A stretch of 64,000 nucleotides of DNA from Chitinophaga filiformis (GCF_021646545.1 NZ_JAKIRP010000014.1:1-64000); one strand, 5' to 3'. Shown: positions 51,001 to 59,696, counted from the first letter of the stretch. The notes: generated by a model from the sequence alone, not told the origin. Made by a program: numbers and translations.

Positions 51001-51718
51001 TGGTGGCGCCAGCAGCAGTGATCTGTTCAGAAGTGATAGTACTTACTGCGTACCCGAGAGCCTTTTGCTCTCTTTTGATACCCAGTGCAGTTACTACCAC
51101 TTCATTCATCATTTTTTCATTTGGCTGCAGTGTGATAGTGATAGCGGTTTTACCATTTACAGGGATCTCCTGTGTTTTAAAACCTACATAAGACACTAAC
51201 AATACTGCATCATCCGGAACGCTAATGGTAAATGCACCATTTTCATCCGTTGCTACCCCATCAGAAGTCCCTTTAATCTTTACAGAAGCCCCGATCAAAG
51301 CCTCACCAGTCTGGTCTAATACCTTACCGGTAACTTTAATAGCTTTCAGCTGAGCGCCTTTCGGCATGATAACGATCAGATTGTTGGACAGTTCCTGGTA
51401 AGTAAAACCGGAATTGTTCAATATCAGATCCATTACTGTAGTGATCTGTGCGTCTTTTACGTTAATATCTACTTTGTTATCACTCGGAATGTTCCTGTTG
51501 CTGAACATAAAACGGTAATCGCTCTGACTTTCAATTACAGTCAGCACTTTTTTAAATTCAACGTCACGGAGGTTAAGAGTGATCTTGGTTGCGCGGGAAC
51601 CCGCCAGTACATTCAGACTCATGGTAAGCATTAGTCCTAGTACCAAATTCATAAGTAGCATTGGCTTTAAAAGCCCGTAAGGGATCTTTACGCCCCTGGG
51701 GCGTAGGATAAACGTCAT
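48098..51718 (-). CDS. SusC/RagA family transporter with N-terminal STN signalling domain
   Basis: A 1206-residue TonB-linked transporter. After a signal sequence (to about residue 40) comes a secretin/TonB N-terminal (STN) domain around FKKVLTVIESQSDYRFMFSN, then the carboxypeptidase-like domain. A DDAVLLVSYVGFKTQEIPV end, the linker VVVTALGIKREQKALGYAV, a plug and a large barrel follow. The STN domain contacts the FecR anti-sigma factor in the periplasm to report substrate. It is encoded downstream of the sigma and FecR genes, with a 312-base gap, and forms the core of the locus. Confidence 0.96.
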   Translation of the reverse strand: MTFILRPRGVKIPYGLLKPMLLMNLVLGLMLTMSLNVLAGSRATKITLNLRDVEFKKVLTVIESQSDYRFMFSNRNIPSDNKVDINVKDAQITTVMDLILNNSGFTYQELSNNLIVIMPKGAQLKAIKVTGKVLDQTGEALIGASVKIKGTSDGVATDENGAFTISVPDDAVLLVSYVGFKTQEIPVNGKTAITITLQPNEKMMNEVVVTALGIKREQKALGYAVSTITSEQITAAGATNFASALYGKAAGVKITTAPGGATSAVNIQIRGVNSLNYNTQPLYVVDGVQIRNNNEKGAAGTNNNDYWADPRIRGNGILDINPADIESLTVLKGASATALYGSDAASGVVVITTKKGMKGRGLGVDLNYSHTAERIAFAPQYQNVYGPGYDRKTAGSNTNVDGWVPIGTDGTVRPYFRAYAQFGPKMDGQMVPWWDGSMHPYSPQPDNYKQLFQKGYNSNLNVSLSNMTEKANYRFSYTRSDYKGIQVGGNQQRNTFNLNSTIKLHNKVSLDVVGGYVNTKITNRPLQMARIFNDFNGFFSRAEDMGIIFDKYKTSKGYKWVPYDKPQWNPDEALKYNIRPSEVLNLLWYQLRNQEIEKQDRLLSSVTLNIDLAKGLRFRTRIGNDFTSLNIETKKYNEYPIAFNGGTSTGQYAVAKGRYSIFYSDQLLTFAKDEETRKFGYSFSAGLQTRKETYSDQNSSTNGGLVTANWFSINNSYNVQNTSEQRSGAFKYAYLGIMNLSYMNYLFLEGTARQEYSSTLPSGNNSYFYPSVNTSFVFTEAFHLPTLFTYGKVRASYGLVGNAPPPFESNVTYTQKPISSVNGSVPLLVAQNNYGNEALKSEKKKELEIGTEVKMLGNRLGVDISYYNSRVTDLLMRLNVAVSNGANTRITNVGELHSKGLEVALTATPVSRKIKWSTRLNFATNTSRVEQLTPGVNQIVMLWAARNALKVVAEKGQPIGNIYMYPRLTDSKGNFVIDDNGLYVIDETRYEKMGNLLPKIVGGFANTINYHNLSLDFMIDYRFGGMIVSTPLKYQTAAGMFKNTLEGRDEEHGGIPYYINTAGEMVQLPSHTSVPPNGKAYHDGMILNGVTKSGQPNTKLIQAGYYYFSTFNDNSQSWNIPALQKNDYAKLRELVLSYTVSKGTAAKLRLQSLRLSLIGRNLMYVYRTMKNLDPEAPMGGSWLKQGIDEGSSGATRSYGFSLNASF

Positions 51719-52030
51719 AACTTAGATGTTAAGGGTGATTAAAGTCTTTCAAATGTCAGGATTGTTCAAAAAACCATTCATTTCAAGGATATAAGTTTCT
51801 TTGCCGGCAGGTACCATTTAAAAACGGTGCCTGCTTTATCTAGTAGTAGTCGATCTCTTTTCCCATAGACAAAATTTTAGGCGTTAATACTTTGTTTCTG
51901 GTGAAATGAACAAGCGAATACATACGGTGTAATCATAGACATAGGTATCGGCTTCATAGGGTCCTCATCTCACCTTTCAATGTTTGAAAGGATAATTTAA
52001 AATCGTTTTTCTTTTTCCGTACTTTCCTGA
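51719..52030. promoter_or_regulatory. 312-base region between FecR and SusC genes
   Basis: GCAGGTACC (51807-51815) and GGTGCCTGC (51826-51834) form a nine-base hairpin with one imperfect pair. It could end the sigma-FecR transcript so that SusC is read from its own ECF-dependent promoter. No consensus ECF site could be named by eye and no gene is visible. Confidence 0.5.
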
Positions 52031-53080
52031 TTAATATATAACTATCGTCGAATCTTCTATTCTGTAACTGAAATCTTCCGTCAGGTGCAGTGCGCTAAAT
52101 GCTTCTGCGACTGTTTCTCCCTCCAGGATACCGGTAAACCTCAGCTGCTTCATACCATTCCGGTTAAAACGGATACTGACATTATACCAGCGTTCCATCC
52201 TCCTTGCAAGTGTTTCGAAATCTTCATCCTGGAACACCAGCTTGTTCTGCAGCCAGGATGTTTCCATGATCACGGTATCCTTTTGCTGGAAGTAGGTCAT
52301 TGTAGTTAATGCCGGTGCGGCTTCTTTCAGGCTTACTGAGCTCTTTTTCCTGGAGTCGTCATTGTTTACGACAAGTTTCTGGGATGGTTTCAGTACAATC
52401 TTTTCAGATGGATTGTCCGCAACCGTTACTTCTATTGCCCCTTTCAACAGTGTTGCTTCTGTTGATGTTTCGTTAGGATAGGATTTTACGTTGAAAGCTG
52501 TACCCAACACTTTGATATCCATGTTATTGGCATGAATGATGAAAGGCTTCTGCGCATCGCTGTGCACATCAAAGAAAGCCTCCCCTGTCAGGTACACTTC
52601 ACGGCTTTCCTGCGGGAAATTAGCTGCATACTCCAGCTTACTGTCCGCATTCAGCGTAACCCGCGTGCCGTCCTCCATCATAAAAGTGGATTTCTCCCCT
52701 TTTGAGGTGTACTTGGCGATAAGCGGCTCATGCAGTGAGTTGTAATAGTACACGCCGGCGGTGATCAGGAGCGCTACCGCAGCAGCAACACCAGACATCC
52801 ATACCAGGCGGCCTTTACCGCGTACTGGCGTCATCAGTGGCTCGATGACTGACGTACCGGCTTCTTTCTCCAATTCACTGATACGCGTCTGCACATTAGA
52901 AAAAAGTCTTCTGCTGTCAATATGATCATGATGATTCTGGGCCCAGTACATGCGGAACAGCTCATACTGTCTGGCGAAGACAGCATCCTCACTCATGATA
53001 TGTTTCAGTTCCTGGCCTTCTTCTGGTGTTGAATCACCAGCCAGGTCCTTTATAACAATTTCAAAAAAACGTTCACTCAT
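52031..53080 (-). CDS. FecR family anti-sigma factor
   Basis: A 349-residue single-pass inner-membrane protein. The ATG at 53080 is preferred over 53161 because MSERFFEIVIKDLAGDST matches the usual start of the cytoplasmic sigma-binding domain. A transmembrane helix lies near residues 92-112 (WMSGVAAAVALLITAGVYYY). The FecR periplasmic domain follows with GTRVTLNADSKLEY, LTGEAFFDV and GTAFNV, and a DUF4974-like end. It holds the ECF sigma at the membrane until the STN domain of the transporter signals. It lies between the sigma and SusC genes. Confidence 0.95.
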   Translation of the reverse strand: MSERFFEIVIKDLAGDSTPEEGQELKHIMSEDAVFARQYELFRMYWAQNHHDHIDSRRLFSNVQTRISELEKEAGTSVIEPLMTPVRGKGRLVWMSGVAAAVALLITAGVYYYNSLHEPLIAKYTSKGEKSTFMMEDGTRVTLNADSKLEYAANFPQESREVYLTGEAFFDVHSDAQKPFIIHANNMDIKVLGTAFNVKSYPNETSTEATLLKGAIEVTVADNPSEKIVLKPSQKLVVNNDDSRKKSSVSLKEAAPALTTMTYFQQKDTVIMETSWLQNKLVFQDEDFETLARRMERWYNVSIRFNRNGMKQLRFTGILEGETVAEAFSALHLTEDFSYRIEDSTIVIY

Positions 53081-53174
53081 TGTCCGATGGAATAACCCTT
53101 TGTATATAAGACAACATTTAGTACCTAATATGCTTACAAGGTTTAAAAATTTTTTTAACATATATATTAAAGGG

Positions 53175-53816
53175 TTAATTACCCATAAATATTGATATTA
53201 TCAGCAATGTCGTTATAATACTATCGGTAATATTATCCGACGTCTGCTTGCCTGCCTTTTTCAGATAAGGCTCCATAGCAACTGTCATCTTTTTCATAGC
53301 ACGCAGCATCTGCGTATGCACAGTACGGGGGGATATATTCAGGATCTCCGCTACCTCCTTGTATTTCATCCCGTTTTCCTTCACCAGCCGGAAAATAATG
53401 CTACACTGGCGGGGCAGGGAAGAAATAGCCTGGTCCATCCTGAAAAACAACTCTTTCTTTTCTAATTCCATCTCGGGAGAGGCCGCATTTACCAGCTGCG
53501 CGCCGCCCTCGTGATCGTCTATATTCACCAGTTGAGTACTGGAAAAACGCTTATTATAATTCAGTGCATGGTTCTTTACAGCAATAAAAAGGTACGTCTC
53601 AGGCTTGAGAACGTCCCTCATTTTCGCTCTGTCCATCCAGCATTTTACAAATACATCGGAAACTATCTCTTCCGCAACTTGTTGATAATGAACGTACATT
53701 GTGCAAAACTTAACGAGCCTCGGGTTTAATTCATGGAAAAAAACCTCAAATGATTTAGAATCGCTATCAACCGTGATGCGCTCCCATAGATCATTTATAT
53801 TAACCTCCTTTTGCAT
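53175..53816 (-). CDS. ECF-type RNA polymerase sigma factor
   Basis: A 213-residue sigma-70 family member of the ECF class. Region 2 has VAEEIVSDVFVKCWMDR and the following ALNYNKR; region 4 has SSLPRQCSIIFRL and the helix-turn-helix YKEVAEILNISPRTVHTQM. A short hydrophobic tail (IITTLLIISIF) ends the protein, as in several Bacteroidota sigma factors of this kind. It directs RNA polymerase to promoters of the SusC-SusD-sialidase genes and is released by FecR. It is first in the locus. Confidence 0.94.
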   Translation of the reverse strand: MQKEVNINDLWERITVDSDSKSFEVFFHELNPRLVKFCTMYVHYQQVAEEIVSDVFVKCWMDRAKMRDVLKPETYLFIAVKNHALNYNKRFSSTQLVNIDDHEGGAQLVNAASPEMELEKKELFFRMDQAISSLPRQCSIIFRLVKENGMKYKEVAEILNISPRTVHTQMLRAMKKMTVAMEPYLKKAGKQTSDNITDSIITTLLIISIFMGN

Positions 53817-54008
53817 TCTAACTTTTCATTATATTTCAGACAGCAATGTAGTAAAAGTATATGTCAAATAAAAATAATAAAACTTTCTGAATTAATTATT
53901 TATAATATATATTATCTGCCATACATTAGAAAAACAGGGCTTATTGAGGGGCAATAAAAAACCCGTCCTGCTTACGCAGAGCGGGCATATAAATAATTGT
54001 AAATCAAT

Positions 54009-54506
54009 TTATTCCTGTTCCATAGTCATAATATCACGGTCAAACAGATACAAACCACTCTTGTCATCGCCGATCAACTCCAGCTTATCATTACATTCCC
54101 TGGCTACCCGTTCTTCCTCAATCTGCTCATTTACATACCATTGCAGAAAATTGTGGGTGGCATAGTCCTTTTCCTGTAAGGCGATGTCCACCAGCTCGTT
54201 AATACTTTCACTCACCTTTACCTCATGTGCAAACAGCTCTTCAAACGCTTTTTTCAGAGAAACAAACGTTAGCACAGGTTGCGCCAATGCCGGTATGATC
54301 GCAAAACCGCCCCTTTCGTTGATATAATGGATCAGCTTCAGCATATGGAAACGCTCCTCATCGCTGTGCTTGAAGAAAAACTTTGTTACGCCTTTCAGAC
54401 CGGGCTGTATTTCAGCCCAGCTGCCCATTGCCAGATAAGCCTGGGAAGACTGAGCTTCCATTACCACCTGACGGTTCAGGGCCTCCTGCATTCTTTGTGA
54501 CAACAT
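54009..54506 (-). CDS. Ferritin
   Basis: A 165-residue four-helix iron-storage protein of the non-heme bacterial ferritin class. Ferroxidase residues are visible: Glu in VVMEAQSSQAYLAMG near residue 17, and the DEERFHMLKLIHY helix with Glu and His. A C-terminal helix with EEERVARECNDKLELIGDDKSG follows. No heme-binding Met typical of bacterioferritin was noted. It stores iron as ferric oxide in the cytoplasm. It is monocistronic. Confidence 0.93.
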   Translation of the reverse strand: MLSQRMQEALNRQVVMEAQSSQAYLAMGSWAEIQPGLKGVTKFFFKHSDEERFHMLKLIHYINERGGFAIIPALAQPVLTFVSLKKAFEELFAHEVKVSESINELVDIALQEKDYATHNFLQWYVNEQIEEERVARECNDKLELIGDDKSGLYLFDRDIMTMEQE

Positions 54507-54605
54507 ATTATTCGCTTTTAGGGTGAAAAATTGAACAGAATAAATGTACTGAATTTCCAGAGGCCGCTAAAATATAACATGTCCTCATAACTGGAAATCA
54601 TCACA

Positions 54606-54935
54606 TTACTTAACAAAGTCCTCGCGGTGAGGACTAAACACGTCTATCAGCACACCCGGCTCCAGGCACAGGGCGCCATGCACAACATGCGGGGGAATGT
54701 AATAGGCATCCCCTGCTTTCAGCACTTTCTTCTCGCCATCAATCGTGATCTCAAACACCCCACTTTCCACATGAGAGATCTGTGAGTGGTAGTGCTCATG
54801 TAGTGCTCCAACCGCCCCTTGCTGAAATTCCACCTTTACCAGCATCAGCTGCTGATTATAAGCCATTACCTTCCTGCGGATGCCCGGGTCAGGCGTTTCC
54901 CATTGAATATCTTTGTCTTCTATAAAAAGATCCAT
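54606..54935 (-). CDS. Cupin domain protein
   Basis: A 109-residue single-domain cupin. Metal ligands match motif 1 (HEHYHSQISHVESG) and motif 2 with PPHVVHGALCLEPG. The metal site thus has several His residues. Small cupins of this kind bind small metabolites or catalyse isomerase or oxygenase reactions; nothing in the neighbourhood specifies which. It lies alone after the ferritin gene on the same strand with a 99-base gap. Confidence 0.88.
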   Translation of the reverse strand: MDLFIEDKDIQWETPDPGIRRKVMAYNQQLMLVKVEFQQGAVGALHEHYHSQISHVESGVFEITIDGEKKVLKAGDAYYIPPHVVHGALCLEPGVLIDVFSPHREDFVK

Positions 54936-55117
54936 ATCCGGTTATTTTTCCGTATTTAAAGCCTCCGGGGCCGTCCGTACAAACTACCTGAAAACAAATA
55001 GCCCATAGCGTACCGGCCCTGTCGCGGGTTACTTAACATACCAATTTAATCATTGATCTGCTAAAAACCCTACAACAATTTCGATCTGCTATGGACTATT
55101 TTATAACTATCGGTAGA

Positions 55118-56251
55118 TTACTTCAGTATCTCACTCAGACGTTTATCCAGTTCCTCCCCTCTCAGGTTCTTAGCCACGATCTTTCCTTCCGGATCCAGCA
55201 GGAAATTCTGTGGTACTGACCTTACACCATACATTTTTGCAACGGCATTATCCCAGAACTTGAGGTCAGACACATGCGTCCAGGTCAGGTTATCTTTATG
55301 AATCGCTTTCAGCCAGGCGTCATGTCCATTTGGCTGGTCCAGTGATACGCTCACAATGGTGAAAGGCTTGTCTTTGTGATTGTTGTATGCTGCTACTACA
55401 TGCGGGTTCTCTGCACGGCAGGGACCACACCAGGAGGCCCAGAAGTCAACCAGCACATATTTTCCACGGAAGTCCTTCAGGTTCACCGGTTTACCGAGGG
55501 TGTCATTCTGTGTGAACAGCGGCGCTTCGGCGCCAATAGCAGTGCTCTTCCAGCTATTCAGCAGCTTCGCATATTCCTGCCCGTTTTTGCTACTTTTCAC
55601 CTTGGCATCCAGGCTGTTGTACATAGACTCCACCTGACCCAGGTCGTCCGGCATACCGCCTGAGTATTGCTGTAAGGCATCCAGACTGATAATGGATTTC
55701 GGATTGTTCTTTACAAAATCCACATAAACAGCTTTCTCCTGTTTGCGGATCTCGTCTACTTTCTGATCGAGGTACTGGCGGAACTCGAGAGAGCCACGTT
55801 TCTGCTCGTCGGCAGCCATGTACTCAGCGTTCAATTGTCCGAAAAGTGCCCCTACCGGCTTCAATGCTTCCTGTAAGCGCTGATTATCAGCATTTACCGG
55901 AGAGCCTGCAAAAGTAACCTTCTGCAAAGAGTCCGGGCTGCTCAGGGTAATCGTGCCTTTCTCAACGTAGAAAACGATCATATCACGCGCCCTTGGGTCG
56001 GCCGGTGGATTGACGTGCTTTAACACCATCATGGCCTGAGAAGGACCATCCACCGTTCCCTTAAATTGAAATGTACCGTCTTTCAAGTCGGCAGAGTCTT
56101 TTACGTCAACGCCTCCGTTACGGTAAACAAGTTGCAGTTTGGCAGGTGCATTCCAACTGCCGATTTTGCCCTTCAATACAAAATCCCCTTTCTGGGCTAA
56201 CAAAACGCCTGGGGACAACAATAAAGTGAAGGCTACTAATAATTGCTTCAT
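55118..56251 (-). CDS. TlpA-family thioredoxin with DUF4369 N-terminal domain
   Basis: A 377-residue periplasmic protein. It has a signal peptide ending near VLLAQ, then a DUF4369-type beta-rich domain (about residues 25-120) and a helical linker. The C-terminal thioredoxin-like domain has the redox site DFWASWCGPCRAENP near residue 270 and a GVRSVPQNFLLD cis-Pro region. Such proteins reduce disulfides of exported proteins in Bacteroidota. The gene lies downstream of a sugar porter with a long inverted repeat between. Its partner is unknown. Confidence 0.92.
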   Translation of the reverse strand: MKQLLVAFTLLLSPGVLLAQKGDFVLKGKIGSWNAPAKLQLVYRNGGVDVKDSADLKDGTFQFKGTVDGPSQAMMVLKHVNPPADPRARDMIVFYVEKGTITLSSPDSLQKVTFAGSPVNADNQRLQEALKPVGALFGQLNAEYMAADEQKRGSLEFRQYLDQKVDEIRKQEKAVYVDFVKNNPKSIISLDALQQYSGGMPDDLGQVESMYNSLDAKVKSSKNGQEYAKLLNSWKSTAIGAEAPLFTQNDTLGKPVNLKDFRGKYVLVDFWASWCGPCRAENPHVVAAYNNHKDKPFTIVSVSLDQPNGHDAWLKAIHKDNLTWTHVSDLKFWDNAVAKMYGVRSVPQNFLLDPEGKIVAKNLRGEELDKRLSEILK

Positions 56252-56365
56252 GCTGGTTTGGTTTGATTTTTTCGAGTATCACTAAAAATAGTAAATAAAA
56301 GTGAACCCGGACCGCGCCTGCAGGATGACCGGTAAAAAGACTACATGAGTTCCGGTCACGAAAGC

Positions 56366-56482
56366 CTTCAACAAGCATACAGTCTCCTGCCTACAGCTCC
56401 TTTTGTATAGCGATGGCTATAGATAGTGGCTGTAATGTTATAGTAGAGCGCCTGTAGGCAGGAGACTATATACTTGTTGAAG
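56366..56482. repeat. Long inverted repeat, 31-bp arms around 55 bases
   Basis: The left arm 56366-56396 and right arm 56452-56482 match at 29 of 31 positions as inverted copies. The two differences are C in one and T in the other. In an RNA from the minus strand they become U-G pairs, so that RNA would form a continuous 31-bp stem. The loop contains a smaller TATAGC/GCTATA hairpin. It lies 14-130 bases after the sugar porter stop and 115 bases before the TlpA-like start. No flanking target duplication was seen. Confidence 0.85.
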
Positions 56483-56495
56483 ACCAGGAGAAAGC

Positions 56496-57812
56496 TTACT
56501 CTATACCCAGTTCTTTCTGGATCTCTTCCAGAGACCGCCCCTTCGTTTCGGGCATCACCTTCCAGATAAACAGCAGCTGCAACAGCATCATGCCGCTGTA
56601 GAACACGAATGAGTAAAATCCACCCATTTCACTGCCTGCCACAATAATGGGGAAAGTCCAGGATATGATGGCCGCCATTATCCAGTGAGTAAAACTGCCC
56701 AGCGCTCCTCCCTGTGATCGTACCGAGTTGGGGAAGATCTCTGAGATGAACACCCAGATCACCGCTCCCTGGGAGAAGGCAAAAAAGGCAATATATCCGA
56801 TCAGGTAGATCAGCACATTCCCTCCCAGATGAGCCGGGTCTCTGAAAGCGTAGGCAGTCAGGCCCAGGAACAGGATCATCCCCAGGGAACCGATCAGCAG
56901 CAGGGTCTTACGGCCGAATTTATCAATAACGGTCATGGCCAGTAAGGTGAATAACAAATTGGCAGCACCAATGTATACCGGTTGAAGATACGCTTCAGCT
57001 TTACTGAAACCTGCCAGTTCGAAAATGCGTGGAGCATAATACAGGATGGCATTGATGCCCGATAACTGGTTGAACATAGCCAGTAAAACCGCGTAAAGTA
57101 TTGGCTTTGCATACCTCGCCTGAAACAGGTTCTCCTGGTGCGTTTTAACAGATTCCCTGATAGCTTTGATGGCGCCGGGAACATCTGGTTCCTGCAGGCG
57201 CTGCATAACAGGTACCGCCTCCTCTTCCCGGTTGTTGAGTATCAGCCAGCGGGGACTTTCCGGGATCGTTCTCAACAATATCCCAAACAGCGCTGCAGGC
57301 ACCACCATAATGCCCAGCATCCAGCGCCAGGAATCATCTCCCATTCCCACAAACAGGAAGTTGGTCAGGTAGGCGATGAAGATCCCACCTACTATATTCA
57401 ACTGGAAAGACCCTGCCAGTCTGCCCCTTAGCGAAGCCGGAGAGATCTCCGAAATATACATGGGTCCTACTACCGACGATGCGCCAACGGCAACACCCGC
57501 CATGAAGCGGAACAATACGAACAACAGCCAGGCAGAAATGGAAGCACAGCCGATAGCTGAAACGACATACAGTAAAGCAATAGCCAGCAGTACCTTTTTA
57601 CGGCCATAAACGCGGGCAGGTATTCCCACTACCAGTGAACCCAGTACGGTTCCGATCAGACTGGAAGCAACGGTGAATCCCAGCCAGAAAGGACTGAGTG
57701 ACCATAATTCCATAATCGTCTTTTCCGCACCGGATATCACCGCGGTTTCAAAGCCAAACAGGAAACCGCCTAAAGCGGCGATTAATGCAATTCTAACAGG
57801 ATAAGAAAACAT
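56496..57812 (-). CDS. Sugar porter family MFS transporter
   Basis: A 438-residue twelve-helix transporter of the sugar-porter branch. Family signatures are clear: RFMAGVAVGASSVVGPMYIS, the PESPRWL motif before the central loop, VIDKFGRKTLLLIGS, and the C-terminal MPETKGRSLEEIQKE. It imports a monosaccharide such as xylose, arabinose or glucose with protons. The substrate cannot be fixed from sequence alone. It is followed by the inverted repeat and then the TlpA-like gene on the same strand. Confidence 0.94.
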   Translation of the reverse strand: MFSYPVRIALIAALGGFLFGFETAVISGAEKTIMELWSLSPFWLGFTVASSLIGTVLGSLVVGIPARVYGRKKVLLAIALLYVVSAIGCASISAWLLFVLFRFMAGVAVGASSVVGPMYISEISPASLRGRLAGSFQLNIVGGIFIAYLTNFLFVGMGDDSWRWMLGIMVVPAALFGILLRTIPESPRWLILNNREEEAVPVMQRLQEPDVPGAIKAIRESVKTHQENLFQARYAKPILYAVLLAMFNQLSGINAILYYAPRIFELAGFSKAEAYLQPVYIGAANLLFTLLAMTVIDKFGRKTLLLIGSLGMILFLGLTAYAFRDPAHLGGNVLIYLIGYIAFFAFSQGAVIWVFISEIFPNSVRSQGGALGSFTHWIMAAIISWTFPIIVAGSEMGGFYSFVFYSGMMLLQLLFIWKVMPETKGRSLEEIQKELGIE

Positions 57813-57913
57813 GAGTGTAGTTTATTGTGATTACTTGTGGAGCCATAGGTGATCATAACGTTTTACTATAAAGGAAAAAAGTAAACATAAAAAACGGTAA
57901 AAGCAACTGTCAA

Positions 57914-57942
57914 TATTTGAAATTCATATACCGCTTATTTGA
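57914..57942 (+). promoter_or_regulatory. Pair of TATTTGA direct repeats upstream of the alpha/beta hydrolase
   Basis: The heptamer TATTTGA occurs at 57914-57920 and 57936-57942, 22 bp apart, 60-88 bases before the hydrolase start. The spacing suits two AraC-type half-sites, and an AraC gene lies just beyond the hydrolase. Being short and AT-rich, the repeats could be chance. Confidence 0.3.
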
Positions 57943-58001
57943 TATTGCTACGATGGTCACAAAATGCGCCCTGCATCTTTGCACTATAAATAACACTCGA
58001 A

Positions 58002-58787
58002 ATGAAAAAGTTTATGAATTCAATCAGACCGGTAAAATGGCTCAGTGCTACATTGTTTGCTGCACTCATCATGGCATTCCCTTTCGCAATAAAGGCGCAG
58101 GAATCTGCTAAAGTAAAGAATATTATTCTCGTGCATGGCGCTTTCGCCGATGGTTCCGGATGGGAAGGTGTATATAAAATCCTGGCAGCTAAAGGATATC
58201 ATGTAACTGCGTTACAGTATCCTATGACCTCACTGGAAGATGACGTGGTGGCGCTCAATAGGGCGATCGATAAGCAGGATGGTCCAACTATCCTGGTAGG
58301 CCATTCCTATGGTGGTATGATCATCACCGAAGCAGGGGTATCGCCCAAAGTAGCGGCACTGGTATATGTTGCGGCATTTGAACCTGAAGTCGGTGAATCG
58401 CTGGTAAACCTGGTACAAACCGCTCCTGCGGCTCCGGAGAACGGTATCCTCCCTCCGGATGATAAAGGATTTGTATACTACGATGAAGCAAAGTTCCATG
58501 ACGGATTTGCAGGTGATCTGCCTAAAGAAAAAACAGCATTTATGTATGCATCCCAGGGAGCTATCTCTGTGAAGTGTTTTACCACACCTGCTACACATAC
58601 TGCGTGGAAAGAAAAACCCAGCTACGCTGTTCTGACCACTGACGACAAAAGCATTAATCCGGTGATACAGGAGAACATGGTAAAACGTTCCGGCGCTAAG
58701 GTTACCAGAATAAAAGCCAGCCACGTTGTATTCATCTCTCATCCGAAAGAAGTAGCTGCTGTTATCGAAAGTGCTGCTAAGCGTTAA
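58002..58787 (+). CDS. Exported alpha/beta hydrolase
   Basis: A 261-residue hydrolase with a signal peptide (about residues 1-31, ending AIKAQE). The alpha/beta fold has the oxyanion region LVHGAFADGSGWEG, the nucleophile elbow VGHSYGGMIITEAG with the catalytic Ser, and a C-terminal SHVVFISHP supplying the His. It resembles small esterases of the EstA/salicylate-esterase type. Substrate unknown. The AraC gene at 58839 is convergent and may regulate it. Confidence 0.9.
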   Translation: MKKFMNSIRPVKWLSATLFAALIMAFPFAIKAQESAKVKNIILVHGAFADGSGWEGVYKILAAKGYHVTALQYPMTSLEDDVVALNRAIDKQDGPTILVGHSYGGMIITEAGVSPKVAALVYVAAFEPEVGESLVNLVQTAPAAPENGILPPDDKGFVYYDEAKFHDGFAGDLPKEKTAFMYASQGAISVKCFTTPATHTAWKEKPSYAVLTTDDKSINPVIQENMVKRSGAKVTRIKASHVVFISHPKEVAAVIESAAKR

Positions 58788-58797
58788 ACTATCATAG

Positions 58798-58838
58798 CAG
58801 TAGAAGAGGTTGATCCGGCAGGACAATCTCTTCTGCTG
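58798..58838. terminator. Hairpin between convergent hydrolase and AraC genes
   Basis: CAGTAGAAGAG (58798-58808) pairs with CTCTTCTGCTG (58828-58838) with one T-G. It abuts the AraC stop codon and lies 11 bases after the hydrolase stop, so it can serve both. Confidence 0.65.
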
Positions 58839-59696
58839 TTAGTTTGTAGTCCCCGCCCTTCTTCTAAATTCTGCAGGTGTGATACCGGTGTTCTTCTTAA
58901 AGAACAAACTAAAATTAGGTTGTTCTGCAAAGCCTATACTATAACCAACTTCCTGCAAGGTCCAGTTTGTTTGTAACAGCAGGATCTTGGCCTCTTCCAG
59001 TAAACGGTTGCGGATATGCGTACTGACGTTCTGCCCCGTATGTTTCTTCAGTAATGTATTCAGATAATTTGGATGCATACGCAGACTGGCCGCAAATTCC
59101 TTTGCCGTTTTCCTGGCAATAGGATGGGTGTAATTCACATTTGCCGTTTCTCTTTCCAGCAGATTGAAGAACTCGTGCACATGTCTGTATTCATCAGAAA
59201 TATGTTCAGGCTCTTTAAAACCGGAAATGCGGGCGCTCTGTATCATCAGCAGCTGCAGATAGGTTCTGATCGCATCTTCATTCAACCGGTGCCCCAGTCT
59301 TTCTTCCTGTTCCATATTGGCGAATATACCATTCAGCACTTTGATATCAGTAAGCGATAGCCGGATGATATTGTTAGCCTTTTCATTGAACAGCAGATAT
59401 TTTTCTATCGTTGTTTTTAGCACCGTATGCCGGTCAAGCAGGTCTTTCCGGAAAAAGCAGGTATAGCCTTCATGATCATCAGATAGCTGCTTCCATGAAA
59501 TGATATCTGAAGGATGAATGAAGACGATCATGGGTGCATCGATGTAATAGGTACTCGTTCCTATCGCGAGTATGCCCAGGCCTCTGGTGATCATTACTAT
59601 TTTGAAGAACTCCTTCCGGCACTCTCCCGTCACGGCAATCAGCTCAGGAAAATCGCGTAACAAACCGATCGTTTTGGATTCCAGTATTGTCATCAT
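58839..59696 (-). CDS. AraC family transcriptional regulator
   Basis: A 285-residue regulator. The N-terminal half is a cupin-like sensor of low conservation (SYYIDAPMIVFIHPSDI-like strands). The last ~100 residues are the AraC DNA-binding domain, with FAASLRMHPNYLNTLLKKHT for the first helix pair and LQEVGYSIGFAEQPNFSLFF for the second, ending at the TPAEFRRRAG signature. It is convergent with the exported hydrolase and is a candidate regulator for it or for the aldo/keto reductase upstream. Confidence 0.91.
   Translation of the reverse strand: MMTILESKTIGLLRDFPELIAVTGECRKEFFKIVMITRGLGILAIGTSTYYIDAPMIVFIHPSDIISWKQLSDDHEGYTCFFRKDLLDRHTVLKTTIEKYLLFNEKANNIIRLSLTDIKVLNGIFANMEQEERLGHRLNEDAIRTYLQLLMIQSARISGFKEPEHISDEYRHVHEFFNLLERETANVNYTHPIARKTAKEFAASLRMHPNYLNTLLKKHTGQNVSTHIRNRLLEEAKILLLQTNWTLQEVGYSIGFAEQPNFSLFFKKNTGITPAEFRRRAGTTN

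Noticed and set aside
56366..56482. Phase-variable invertible promoter for the TlpA-like gene
   Set aside because: Only 55 bases lie between the arms and no TAnnTTTG element is in them in either orientation. Kept only as an alternative to test with reads.
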